Shown here: piece after piece, positions 8,197 to 15,040 of the stretch
How positions within the stretch are numbered: position 1 is the stretch's first letter
Layout of the letters: every line of letters starts with the position of its first letter
DNA from: Anaerolinea sp.
GTDB taxonomy: Bacteria; Chloroflexota; Anaerolineae; Anaerolineales; Villigracilaceae
Reading direction: 5' to 3'
Assembly (NCBI GenBank): GCA_020720965.1
Contig: DYNS01000015.1
Coordinates: 1 to 17,239, forward strand
Length of the DNA stretch: 17,239 nt
Notes under the pieces: model-generated
Seen by the model: the letters and a program-made list of their open reading frames with translations, nothing else
The model's database searches: none
Told to the model about the DNA's origin: nothing
Program-made: the position numbers and the translations under genes

Positions 8197-8754
8197 TCAG
8201 GCGCGGGTTACGTATTCGCCGGTGCGGGTATCTACCCGAATTAAATCACCTGTTTTGATGAAGTTGGGAACCTGCACTTCGGCGCCGGTTTCGGTGCGGA
8301 CTTTTTTGGTTACGCCGGTGGCGGTGTCGCCGCGCACGGCTGTTTCGGCATATTCCACCTTCAGGTCCACCGTGAGGGGCATTTCCACGTCCAGGGCTTC
8401 GCCATTATAGAAGGTGAGTTTGCATTCCATGCCTTCTTTAAGGAAGACGGCACTATCACCGAGAATATCGCCTTTTACGCCGGGCTGTTCAAAGGTGTCG
8501 TTATCCATGAAGTAATAAAATTCGCCATCGCTATAAAGATATTGGGCGTTGTGATAGTCCAGCGAGGCATCCGGCACGCGGTCTCCCGATTGGAAAGTCT
8601 TTTCAATATTCGCCCCAGAGCGCAGGTTACGCGCCTTAATGCGAATGGTGGCATTGCCGCGCCCCGGTTTGTGATGGCTGTACTCCAGCACTTTGAATAA
8701 CTGACCATCGTATTCGAAGGTCACGCCCTTGCGAAGGTCGTTTACATCAATCAT
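8197..8754 (-). CDS. efp: Translation elongation factor P
   Basis: A 185-residue protein of normal EF-P length. It enters the ribosomal E site and relieves stalling at polyproline. The three-beta-barrel architecture is clear: KOW-like N domain (MIDVNDLRKGVTFEYDGQLFKVLEY), OB domain (FYFMDNDTFEQ) and the C-terminal signature region ending LIRVDTRTGEYVTRA. The domain I loop reads HHKPGRGNA. Arg32 occupies the tip position that is a lysine (K34) in E. coli and in B. subtilis (K32). The E. coli-type lysylation is therefore not possible at that residue. No modification enzyme is in the window. AAAGAGG (complement of 8761-8767) lies six bases before the ATG and confirms the start. It is a single-gene unit with its own promoter and terminator. 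Confidence 0.96.
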   Translation of the reverse strand: MIDVNDLRKGVTFEYDGQLFKVLEYSHHKPGRGNATIRIKARNLRSGANIEKTFQSGDRVPDASLDYHNAQYLYSDGEFYYFMDNDTFEQPGVKGDILGDSAVFLKEGMECKLTFYNGEALDVEMPLTVDLKVEYAETAVRGDTATGVTKKVRTETGAEVQVPNFIKTGDLIRVDTRTGEYVTRA

Positions 8755-8801
8755 TGCGTTCCTCTTTCATTTTTTGTTACGGTTGGATTTAAGCGGGCGG
8801 G

Positions 8802-8831
8802 ATTATAGCATTGTTGCCAAAGGTATGGCAA
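8802..8831 (-). promoter_or_regulatory. efp promoter
   Basis: On the minus strand a -35 TTGCCA (complement of 8826-8831) and a -10 TATAAT (complement of 8802-8807) are 18 bp apart. The -10 is extended by TGC (TGCTATAAT). The leader would be about 40 bases and carries the Shine-Dalgarno sequence. Confidence 0.75.
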
Positions 8832-8865
8832 GAGCGAAAAAAAGCGGCAGGGAGCGCATAGGCTA

Positions 8866-8880
8866 TGCTATAATCTGGCA
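8866..8880 (+). promoter_or_regulatory. Extended -10 promoter of a leaderless mRNA
   Basis: TGCTATAAT (8866-8874) is a perfect extended -10. Only six bases separate it from the ATG at 8881, so transcription should start at or within a base of the start codon. There is no Shine-Dalgarno sequence and no -35 at 16-18 bp. The same nine bases form the -10 of the divergent efp gene. Confidence 0.7.
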
Positions 8881-9321
8881 ATGTCTGACGCACAAACTCC
8901 CCCTTTGCCCACTTCTCAGGATGTTGATAAAGAAGCGGAACGCCGCAACCGGCAGTTAACCGTTACATTGGTCGTTTCTGCGCTGGTCTTTCTGGGGCTG
9001 ATTGCGCTTGCCGTTTTTGGGCTAACCCGCAACGCCGATGTGACCGAAAACATCCGCGACATCTTTATCATCTTCCTTGCGCTGGAATCGCTCATCATTG
9101 GCGCGGCGCTCGTCATCCTCATCATTCAACTTGCCAGCCTGCTCAACCTGCTGCAAAATGAAATTAAACCGATTTTGGACGCAACCAACGAAACAATCGC
9201 CACCCTGCGCGGCACAACCGCCTTTTTAAGCGAAAACCTGGTGGAACCGGTTGTAAAACTCAATAGTTATCTTGCCGGTCTTCAGCGCGTGCTGGAAATG
9301 GTCGGCTTGAAGAAAAAGTAA
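8881..9321 (+). CDS. Two-helix membrane protein, DUF948/YtxG-like
   Basis: A 146-residue protein with two membrane helices, at about 27-49 (VTLVVSALVFLGLIALAVFG) and 61-85 (IFIIFLALESLIIGAALVILIIQL). A 60-residue amphipathic helical tail follows (LLNLLQNEIKPILDATNETIATLRGT…), with regularly spaced N, T and V as in DUF948 proteins. In Bacillus the DUF948 protein YtxG is encoded beside YtxH in the general-stress ytxGHJ operon, and here too the next gene encodes a YtxH-like protein. The family match is by pattern and context, and the biochemical function is unknown. The ATG follows the -10 by six bases, indicating a leaderless message. Confidence 0.75.
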   Translation: MSDAQTPPLPTSQDVDKEAERRNRQLTVTLVVSALVFLGLIALAVFGLTRNADVTENIRDIFIIFLALESLIIGAALVILIIQLASLLNLLQNEIKPILDATNETIATLRGTTAFLSENLVEPVVKLNSYLAGLQRVLEMVGLKKK

Positions 9322-9382
9322 CCCTGTCTCTGCGAGACTACCCTGCAAACTCGCAAGACCAACACAAGAAAGGAAAAAACCT

Positions 9383-9766
9383 ATGTCTGACCGTGATGAA
9401 TTTGGTGCATTTTTGGTAGGCTTTATTGTTGGCGGTTTAAGCGGAGCGGTCGCCGCCCTGCTCTTCGCCCCCCAGTCCGGCGAGGAAACGCGGGCTGTCA
9501 TCAAAGAACGCTCCATCGAACTGCGCGACAAAGCCGCCCATGACGCTGAAGAAGCCTGGAAACAGGCAGAAATCACTGCCCAGGAAGCCCGTGAGCGCGC
9601 CGACCAACTGATGAAGCAAGCCCGCACCCAGGGTGAGGAACTGACCCTGAAAGCCAAAGAAAAAAGCCTGGCTCTTGCCGAAACCGCCAAAGAGAGCGTG
9701 AAAAAGGTTGCCTCTCGCAGCAAGAAGACGGTTGAGGAAATTGAAGCCCCTGCCCTCGCCGAATAA
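9383..9766 (+). CDS. YtxH-domain membrane-anchored protein
   Basis: A 127-residue protein with the YtxH signature. A single glycine-rich N-terminal helix (AFLVGFIVGGLSGAVAALLFAP, about 9-30) is followed by the PQSGEETR motif. A long charged coiled-coil tail runs to the end, rich in A, E, K and Q (HDAEEAWKQAEITAQEARER). Such proteins are small membrane-tethered helices linked to envelope stress; no enzyme activity is expected. AGGA at 9371-9374 lies eight bases before the ATG. The gene is 61 bases after the YtxG-like gene with no terminator between, so they form a two-gene operon that ends in the strong hairpin at 9778-9812. Confidence 0.85.
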   Translation: MSDRDEFGAFLVGFIVGGLSGAVAALLFAPQSGEETRAVIKERSIELRDKAAHDAEEAWKQAEITAQEARERADQLMKQARTQGEELTLKAKEKSLALAETAKESVKKVASRSKKTVEEIEAPALAE

Positions 9767-9777
9767 GCGCCCTTAAG

Positions 9778-9820
9778 ACAGGGGCTTAACCGTAACCCGG
9801 TTAAGCCCCTGTTTTGTTTC
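9778..9820 (+). terminator. Strong Rho-independent terminator after the YtxG/YtxH pair
   Basis: ACAGGGGCTTAACC (9778-9791) and GGTTAAGCCCCTGT (9799-9812) form a perfect 14-bp stem with a 7-base loop, followed by TTTGTTTC. Only the plus side has a T-tract, so it acts rightward. The methyltransferase ATG is just 19 bases beyond the stem, leaving little room for a promoter between them. Confidence 0.92.
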
Positions 9821-9831
9821 CTGCCTCAACC

Positions 9832-10479
9832 ATGTTCGCCAAAGCCCTGCGTTTCTTCTTCTACCATTTTTATCACCGCCTGGCGTGGACTTATGACCCG
9901 GTGGCTTTTTTGGTTTCGCTGGGTCGCTGGCAAAGGTGGGGACTTACCGCCTTGCCGCATCTGCTACCGGGGAGAACAATGGAACTGGGTTTTGGACCCG
10001 GTCATTTGCTGGTGGAACTGAATCGGCGCGGGTTTGAGACGTTGGGGCTGGATGAAAGCCCCTTTATGCTGGCGCAAGCCCGGCGCAACCTGCAAAGACA
10101 GGGCGCAAGCGCGACCCTGCTGCGGGGCGTAAGTCAGCGCCTGCCCCTGGCGGATGCCCAACTGGAGAATATCCTCTCCACCTTCCCCAGCGAATACATC
10201 TCCGACCCGCAAACCCTGCGCGAAGCGTGGCGCACCCTGAGACCGGGCGGCAGGCTGGTGGTTGTGCCGATGGCGTACATCACCGGCGAGTCGCTGCCAG
10301 ACCGGTTTACGCGCTGGTTGTTTGAGGTAACTGGTCAGAGCGCCGCCCCGGATGATGAAGTGGTAGAGGCGCTCCATGCTCATTTTGCGGCGGCAGGGTT
10401 CCGGGTGGAGGTGTTGGAAGAGCAAGCGCCCAACAGCCTGGTCGTGGTCGTTGTCGCGTCTAAAGCGCAAGTGGAGTAG
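9832..10479 (+). CDS. Class I SAM-dependent methyltransferase
   Basis: A 215-residue Rossmann-fold methyltransferase (Methyltransf_11 type). The SAM loop is TMELGFGPGHLLVEL (49-63, E-x-G-x-G-x-G). The acidic ribose-binding strand end is LGLDESPFMLAQARRNL, and ILSTFPSEYI and the post-motif LRPGGRLVVVPMAYI complete the fold. The substrate is unknown. The aromatic N-terminus (ALRFFFYHFYHRLAWTYD) is a common lid in methyltransferases acting on lipid or quinone substrates, but that is only suggestive. ATG 9832 is preferred to a TTG at 9814, which lies in the upstream terminator's T-tract. No clear Shine-Dalgarno sequence or promoter is visible. It is the first of four closely packed genes and is followed nine bases later by the phosphatase gene. 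Confidence 0.85.
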   Translation: MFAKALRFFFYHFYHRLAWTYDPVAFLVSLGRWQRWGLTALPHLLPGRTMELGFGPGHLLVELNRRGFETLGLDESPFMLAQARRNLQRQGASATLLRGVSQRLPLADAQLENILSTFPSEYISDPQTLREAWRTLRPGGRLVVVPMAYITGESLPDRFTRWLFEVTGQSAAPDDEVVEALHAHFAAAGFRVEVLEEQAPNSLVVVVVASKAQVE

Positions 10480-10488
10480 AATCGGGCT

Positions 10489-11196
10489 ATGGAAATTCAA
10501 ATTGCTGTGGCAAAAACCAATAAATATGCCGTCTCGGAAAGCGGAGACACCCTGGAAGTGGTGGAAAGACCCGGCGGCGGGCTTTCTGTCGTGCTGGCGG
10601 ATGGTCAGTCTTCGGGACGGGGCGCAAAGTTGATTTCGATGATGGTCGTGCGGAAGGTCATCAGCCTGCTGGCGGAGGGGATTCGGGATGGAGCAGCAGC
10701 GCGGGCGGCTTCGGATTATCTTTTTAACGAGCGCAACGGCAAAGTCTCCAGCACTCTTAACATCATCTCCATTGATATGATTACCAAAACGGTGGTGCTG
10801 GCGCGGAACAACGAGTCGCCCATGTATTTGGCGCGGGGCGAGACGGTGGAATGCATGGACGAGCCGAGCGCCTCCATTGGGGTTGCCCGCAACGCAAAGC
10901 CCAAAATTACCGAGGTGCCGCTGGAGGCAGGCTTGTGCGTTGTGGTGTTTACGGATGGTTTGGTTCACGCCGGAAAACGGCGCGGCAAACCGATGGATAT
11001 TGGTTTTACCCTGCGCGGGCTGTTGGAAGAGCAAAATCCCAGCGCCCAGGAACTGGCAGACGCGCTTTTGGCGCAGGCGATGCAATTGGACGAAAACCGC
11101 CCGGCGGATGATATGAGCGTGGTTGTCCTGCGGGCGCTTCCGCAGGAAAGCGATAATGTACGCCGGATGAGCGTGAAGTTACCCATCCATGTTTAA
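10489..11196 (+). CDS. SpoIIE/PP2C-type serine phosphatase, single domain
   Basis: A 235-residue PP2C-superfamily phosphatase of the SpoIIE/RsbU subgroup, acting on phospho-Ser/Thr proteins with two metal ions. The metal-site aspartates sit in the expected places: LADGQSSGRG (Asp38, Gly39), VFTDGLVHA (Asp156) and RPADDMSVVVL (Asp207, Asp208). It carries no sensor domain (PAS, GAF, HAMP) and no membrane helix, so its activity must be set by a partner. No anti-sigma factor or STAS antagonist is nearby. The last eight bases overlap the start of the RCK protein gene, which suggests linked production. The coding strand is noticeably richer in G and in GCG/GGG codons than the fni or sec genes; I judged this by eye only. 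Confidence 0.88.
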   Translation: MEIQIAVAKTNKYAVSESGDTLEVVERPGGGLSVVLADGQSSGRGAKLISMMVVRKVISLLAEGIRDGAAARAASDYLFNERNGKVSSTLNIISIDMITKTVVLARNNESPMYLARGETVECMDEPSASIGVARNAKPKITEVPLEAGLCVVVFTDGLVHAGKRRGKPMDIGFTLRGLLEEQNPSAQELADALLAQAMQLDENRPADDMSVVVLRALPQESDNVRRMSVKLPIHV

Positions 11197-12235
11197 GAAC
11201 TACCTTCAGGTACAGTGGCGAAGATGGCGAGCCTCCTGGCGCGATACCTGGCTGTTATTGCGTCAGTTTGCCCGCCCGCTCTTTTTGTTTGTGGCGGCGA
11301 TGTTGGGCAGCGGCTGGCTTTATTTCGTCCTTTCCATCCAACTGGGCGAGCCTTTGGGCAGCCTGGCGGAAGCAGTGTACCTGACCCTTTCGCTTTCTTT
11401 CCTGCAAGCCAGCATGGATTTCCCCCAACATTTTGCCTTGCAGGCGTTTTACTTTGTCATGCCGGTTGTGGGGCTGGGTTTACTGGCAACCGGATTAACC
11501 GATTTTGCGGTGATGCTGTTTAACCGCCGCGCCCGCAGTAAGGAATGGGAAATGGCTGTCGCTTCCACGTTTACCAATCACACCGTTTTAATGGGCTTGG
11601 GGCATTTGGGCTTTCGAGTGACACAAAACCTGCACAAAATGCAGGAGCCGGTAGTAGTGATTGATATTCAACCCACCTCCGACTTGCTCTCCACCGTTCA
11701 GGCGATGAACATCCCCGTTTTGGTGGACGATGCCACCCGCCTGGCAACCCTGGAAGCGGCGGGGGTTCGGCAAGCCAAGACGATTGTGCTTTGCTCTCAG
11801 GAAGATTCGCTCAACCTGCAAGTGGCGCTCAAAGCCCGCAGCCTGAACCCCAACATCCGGGTCGTCATTCGGATTTTTGACGAGGAATTCGCCGCCTCGC
11901 TTCAGCAGCAGTTTGGCTTTCAGGCATACAGCGCAACCAGCATGGCAGCCCCCGCCTTTGCCGCTTCCGCCGCCGGAGCGGACATTACCCGCCCCATCAC
12001 GGTGGAGGGCGAATCACTTAGTTTGGCGCGGCTGAAGGTGGAGGCTGGGGCAAAATTTCGCAACCTGAGCGTTTCGGAAGTGGAAAAACGCTACAACCTC
12101 AGCATCATCCTGCTCAAACACGCCGGAGAGCCGGATATGCACCCCTCCGGCAAGCGCAGCATCACCGTAGGCGATACGCTGGTAGCACTGGGAAACCCCG
12201 AATCGCTGAATATCTTTGTGCATGACAGCCAATAA
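11189..12235 (+). CDS. RCK/TrkA-N protein with two membrane helices, no K+ filter
   Basis: A 348-residue protein with the layout of a two-helix potassium channel plus RCK domain. Helix 1 spans about 29-52 (RPLFLFVAAMLGSGWLYFVL) and helix 2 about 84-112 (FYFVMPVVGLGLLATGLTDF). A TrkA-N Rossmann domain begins at HTVLMGLGHLG (GLGHLG 136-141, acidic strand end VVVIDIQP), and a TrkA-C domain lies at about 270-345 (RPITVEGESLSLARLKV…). The segment where channels carry TVGYGD (about 66-80) reads TLSLSFLQASMDFPQ, with no glycine at all. The RCK half would bind a nucleotide or ion and regulate a partner, but the pore is unlikely to conduct K+. It overlaps the phosphatase gene by eight bases and the P-loop gene by 14. 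Confidence 0.82.
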   Translation: MFKNYLQVQWRRWRASWRDTWLLLRQFARPLFLFVAAMLGSGWLYFVLSIQLGEPLGSLAEAVYLTLSLSFLQASMDFPQHFALQAFYFVMPVVGLGLLATGLTDFAVMLFNRRARSKEWEMAVASTFTNHTVLMGLGHLGFRVTQNLHKMQEPVVVIDIQPTSDLLSTVQAMNIPVLVDDATRLATLEAAGVRQAKTIVLCSQEDSLNLQVALKARSLNPNIRVVIRIFDEEFAASLQQQFGFQAYSATSMAAPAFAASAAGADITRPITVEGESLSLARLKVEAGAKFRNLSVSEVEKRYNLSIILLKHAGEPDMHPSGKRSITVGDTLVALGNPESLNIFVHDSQ

Positions 12236-12614
12236 CAGCCTGCCCAACCCGTCACTGCACTCATCCGCGCCCCTGTTAGGGCTGGTGGGACCCTGCACAG
12301 CCGGAAAATCCACCATCGGGAGGTTGCTACAAGCCGAAGGGAAACGGGTAAAACACATCGCCCAGGAACATTCCTTCGTGCCAGATATGTGGAAGCGAAT
12401 CGCCAAGCCGGATATTCTCCTGTTTTTGGATGTTTCCTTTGAGATAAGCCAGCAAAGAAGACCAATGAACTGGCGTCTGCAAGACTACGCCGAACAACAA
12501 CGCCGCCTGAGCCACGCCCGCCAACACGCCGATTTTTACATCCTAACCGATTCGCTCACCCCGCAAGAAACCCTGCAAGCCATTTTAAGCTTCTTACGAG
12601 AGAGCGACGCCTGA
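12222..12614 (+). CDS. Small P-loop nucleotide-binding protein, kinase-like
   Basis: A 130-residue protein with a clear Walker A motif, GPCTAGKST (23-31), after a short strand (LLGLVG). A Walker B-like strand follows, PDILLFLDVSFEISQQRR (63-80), of the form seen in small-molecule kinases, where LDV is followed by Arg-rich lid residues. At 130 residues it is short for a nucleotide kinase and lacks an obvious separate lid domain. It could be a minimal kinase or a regulatory NTPase, and I cannot name a substrate. ATG 12222 is taken over a TTG two codons upstream. It overlaps the RCK gene by 14 bases and ends the four-gene cluster. Confidence 0.7.
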   Translation: MTANNSLPNPSLHSSAPLLGLVGPCTAGKSTIGRLLQAEGKRVKHIAQEHSFVPDMWKRIAKPDILLFLDVSFEISQQRRPMNWRLQDYAEQQRRLSHARQHADFYILTDSLTPQETLQAILSFLRESDA

Positions 12615-12633
12615 AGAATGCCCCAAATGGGGG

Positions 12634-12639
12634 TATAAT
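12634..12639 (+). promoter_or_regulatory. Probable secD -10 element
   Basis: A perfect TATAAT lies 61 bases upstream of the secD ATG. There is no convincing -35 at 16-18 bp and no TG extension. The predicted leader is about 55 bases and starts directly before a terminator-like hairpin. Confidence 0.5.
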
Positions 12640-12656
12640 GCCGCTTTGCAATTAAG

Positions 12657-12680
12657 CCAGCCCCGGCTGGTATTTTTTTT
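12657..12680 (+). terminator. Terminator-like hairpin in the secD leader
   Basis: CCAGC (12657-12661) and GCTGG (12666-12670) pair around a 4-base loop and are followed by TATTTTTTTT. It could end transcripts of the upstream four-gene cluster or act as an attenuator for secDF, because the best -10 (12634-12639) lies before it. The stem is short. Confidence 0.55.
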
Positions 12681-12700
12681 GTGCATGGAGAGAAAAAACA

Positions 12701-14044
12701 ATGTTCCGCAATCTCATCACAAGGTTGGTACTCATCCTGGTCATTGCCGCACTGGCAATTTGGGTAGATGCCAGCCAAACCATCACCATCCGCAACCCCA
12801 TTGACCAAACAACCCTCTTCACCCGCGATGTAAGCCCGCGCCTGGGCTTGGATTTGCGCGGCGGCTTGCAAGTGCTTATGGAAGCCGACCTGCCCGCCGA
12901 AACCGCCGTCAGCGCCGAATCGATGGAAGTTGCCCGCACCATTTTGGAAAACCGCACCAACGCCCTCGGCGTAGCGGAAAACGTCATTCAGGTTGCCGGT
13001 GAACGCCGCATCGTGGGTGAATTCCCCGGCGCTCAGGATGCAGATGCCGTCCTCGCCACCATTCAACAAACCGGCTTGCTGGAATTTGTGGACTTCGGCG
13101 CGAACCCGCCCGCCGAGGGAACCCTCGTCCAGACCAACTTCGGCGACCAGACCATCACCGACCCGGAAGCGGTTGTGTACAACACGGTAATGACCGGCGC
13201 CGACCTGACCTCCGTCAGTGTGACCGCCGGGCAAACCGGTGAACCGGTTGTGGCATTTGAGCTGAGCGCCGATGGCTCGCAAATCTTCGCCCAGTACACT
13301 GCCGCCAACATTGGCAACTTCCTCGGCATTGTGTTGGATAAAAAACTCATCTCCGCCCCGCGCATCAACAGCGCCATCACCGAAGGTAGCGGCATCATTG
13401 AAGGCGGCTTCACCCAGGAAAGCGCCAACGCCCTCGCCGTGCAACTGCGCTACGGCTCCCTGCCCATCCCGATGAAAATTGTCGAAACCCGGATTGTCGG
13501 TCCCACCCTGGGCGAAGATTCGCTTCGCAAAAGCCTCATCGCCGGGTTGGTTGGCATGAGCATCGTCATCCTCTTCATGGGGCTATATTACCGCCTGCCA
13601 GGAATTGTGGCAGACCTGGCGATTTTGTTCTACGCCGCCCTTGCCTTTGCCATCTTCAAGTGGGTTCCCATCACCCTCACCCTGCCGGGCATTGCCGGTT
13701 TTCTACTCTCCACCGGCTCGGCATTGGATGCCAACATCCTGATTTTTGAACGCATCAAAGAAGAATTACGCAACGGGCGCACCCTGGAACAGGCAATTGA
13801 CCTGGGTTGGATTAAAGCCCGCTCCTCCATCCTGGATTCCAACATCGCCACCCTCATCACCTCCGCCATCCTGTTCTGGTTCGGCTCCACCTTTGGCGCC
13901 ACCATCGTCAAGGGTTTTTCGCTCACCCTGGCATTGGGTGTGGCGATTTCGCTCCTCACCGCCATCTTCGTCACCCGCAGCCTGCTGGCGCTCACCCTTA
14001 AATACTTCAAGCCTAAAAACCTTCAATTCTGGTTTGGCATCTAA
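12701..14044 (+). CDS. secD: Protein translocase subunit SecD
   Basis: A 447-residue inner-membrane RND-type protein that, with SecF, uses the proton motive force to help pull secreted proteins across after SecYEG/SecA. An N-terminal helix (LVLILVIAALAIWV, about 8-24) precedes the conserved LGLDLRGGLQVLMEAD (about 48-63). The periplasmic P1 domain is short compared with the 615-residue E. coli protein, as in many Gram-positive-type and Chloroflexota SecDs. After it come five further helices from about 284, including the RND core with STGSALDANILIFERIKEEL, where Asp and Arg of the proton path are found. GGAG at 12687-12690 supports the start. secF follows 14 bases after the stop. Confidence 0.95.
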   Translation: MFRNLITRLVLILVIAALAIWVDASQTITIRNPIDQTTLFTRDVSPRLGLDLRGGLQVLMEADLPAETAVSAESMEVARTILENRTNALGVAENVIQVAGERRIVGEFPGAQDADAVLATIQQTGLLEFVDFGANPPAEGTLVQTNFGDQTITDPEAVVYNTVMTGADLTSVSVTAGQTGEPVVAFELSADGSQIFAQYTAANIGNFLGIVLDKKLISAPRINSAITEGSGIIEGGFTQESANALAVQLRYGSLPIPMKIVETRIVGPTLGEDSLRKSLIAGLVGMSIVILFMGLYYRLPGIVADLAILFYAALAFAIFKWVPITLTLPGIAGFLLSTGSALDANILIFERIKEELRNGRTLEQAIDLGWIKARSSILDSNIATLITSAILFWFGSTFGATIVKGFSLTLALGVAISLLTAIFVTRSLLALTLKYFKPKNLQFWFGI

Positions 14045-14058
14045 ACCAGGAGGCACCC

Positions 14059-14985
14059 ATGAACCTACTCGGAAAACGCAACATCTTCTTTGCCCTGTCC
14101 TTACTGGTCATCATCCCTGGGCTGCTCGCTCTCGCCTTTGGCGGCTTGCCCCTGGCGTTGGATTTTACCGGCGGCTCTCTGCTGGAAATTCAATTTGAAA
14201 GCGGCGTAACCCCCAGCGCCGAGGAAATTACCGCTGTTTATGGCAACCTCGGCATCAAGGACACCCAAATTCAGACCACCGAATCCGGTGCCTTCATCAT
14301 CCGCTCCACCTTTTTGGAAGATGCCGCCCGCGAAGAACTTCTCGCCGCCCTGGCGCAATCTTTCGGGAGTGAACCAACCGTCCTGCGCTTTGACAGTGTC
14401 GGACCCTCCATCGGCGCTCAGGTTGCCTCCCGCGCCGCCCTCGCGGTCGCAGTCGCCGCCCTGGTCGTTGTCCTCTACATCACCTGGACCTTCCGAGGCA
14501 TCGCCCACGCCTTCCGCTACGGGGTTTGCGCCATTACCGCCATGGTGCATGACGTGGCAGTCGTCTTTAGCGTTGCCGGTTTGGGGGCTTTCCTCTTCGG
14601 CTGGGAGATGGACTCGCTCTTCCTCACTGCCCTGCTCACCGTCATCGGCTTCTCGGTGCAAGACAAAATTGTGGTCTTCGACCGCATCCGCGAAAACAGC
14701 AACCTGCTGCGCCGCCTGGACTTTGAAACCCTCGTCAATCACTCGGTTGTGCAAACCCTGCAACGCTCCATCAACACCCAGCTGATGACGGTAGAATTTT
14801 TGTTGCTGGCGCTCGCCCTCTTCGGCGGCGTAACCCTGCAAGAGTTCTCGGTCATTTTGCTGGTTGGGCTTTTCAGCGGGACGTATTCCTCCATTTTCAT
14901 CGCTGCTTCCATCCTGGTCGTGTGGGAAAAGCAGGAGTGGAAGAAGTGGTTTGGACGCGGTAAAGATGCCGCAGCCGCCGCATAA
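14059..14985 (+). CDS. secF: Protein translocase subunit SecF
   Basis: A 308-residue partner of SecD, with six membrane helices. The N-terminal helix is followed by the conserved LALDFTGGSLLEIQFESG (about 31-48), the SecF version of the D-x-x-GG motif, and a small periplasmic domain. The C-terminal RND half contains GVCAITAMVHDVAVVFS, GFSVQDKIVVFDRIREN (the family's most conserved stretch) and SINTQLMTV. Length is typical for SecF. A strong AGGAGG (14048-14053) lies five bases before the ATG. It forms a two-gene operon with secD, ended by the bidirectional hairpin at 15008-15040. The tail is basic and alanine-rich. Confidence 0.95.
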   Translation: MNLLGKRNIFFALSLLVIIPGLLALAFGGLPLALDFTGGSLLEIQFESGVTPSAEEITAVYGNLGIKDTQIQTTESGAFIIRSTFLEDAAREELLAALAQSFGSEPTVLRFDSVGPSIGAQVASRAALAVAVAALVVVLYITWTFRGIAHAFRYGVCAITAMVHDVAVVFSVAGLGAFLFGWEMDSLFLTALLTVIGFSVQDKIVVFDRIRENSNLLRRLDFETLVNHSVVQTLQRSINTQLMTVEFLLLALALFGGVTLQEFSVILLVGLFSGTYSSIFIAASILVVWEKQEWKKWFGRGKDAAAAA

Positions 14986-15007
14986 GCCTCCCCGCGTTCT
15001 CCTAAAG

Positions 15008-15040
15008 AAAAAAACAGCCGCTTGACGCGGCTGTTTTTTT
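15008..15040. terminator. Bidirectional terminator between secF and the iron operon
   Basis: ACAGCCGC (15014-15021), loop TTGAC and GCGGCTGT (15027-15034) form an 8-bp perfect stem. It is flanked by seven A on the left and seven T on the right that can extend the pairing. It is strong rightward after secF. The last T bases are shared with the outer edge of the DtxR palindrome. Confidence 0.92.

Noticed and set aside
9814..9831. TTG start giving the methyltransferase six more residues
   Set aside because: The TTG lies in the T-tract directly after the terminator stem, and the ATG at 9832 gives a sensible N-terminus.
9964..11085. Long minus-strand open frame (373 codons) opposite the methyltransferase and phosphatase genes
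   Set aside because: It spans two well-supported genes on the other strand and its translation is His-, Arg- and Gln-rich shadow sequence without motifs.
12536..13444. Minus-strand open frame (302 codons) opposite secD
   Set aside because: Glycine- and valine-rich antisense shadow of the secD periplasmic domain. It also crosses the P-loop gene end and the secD leader.
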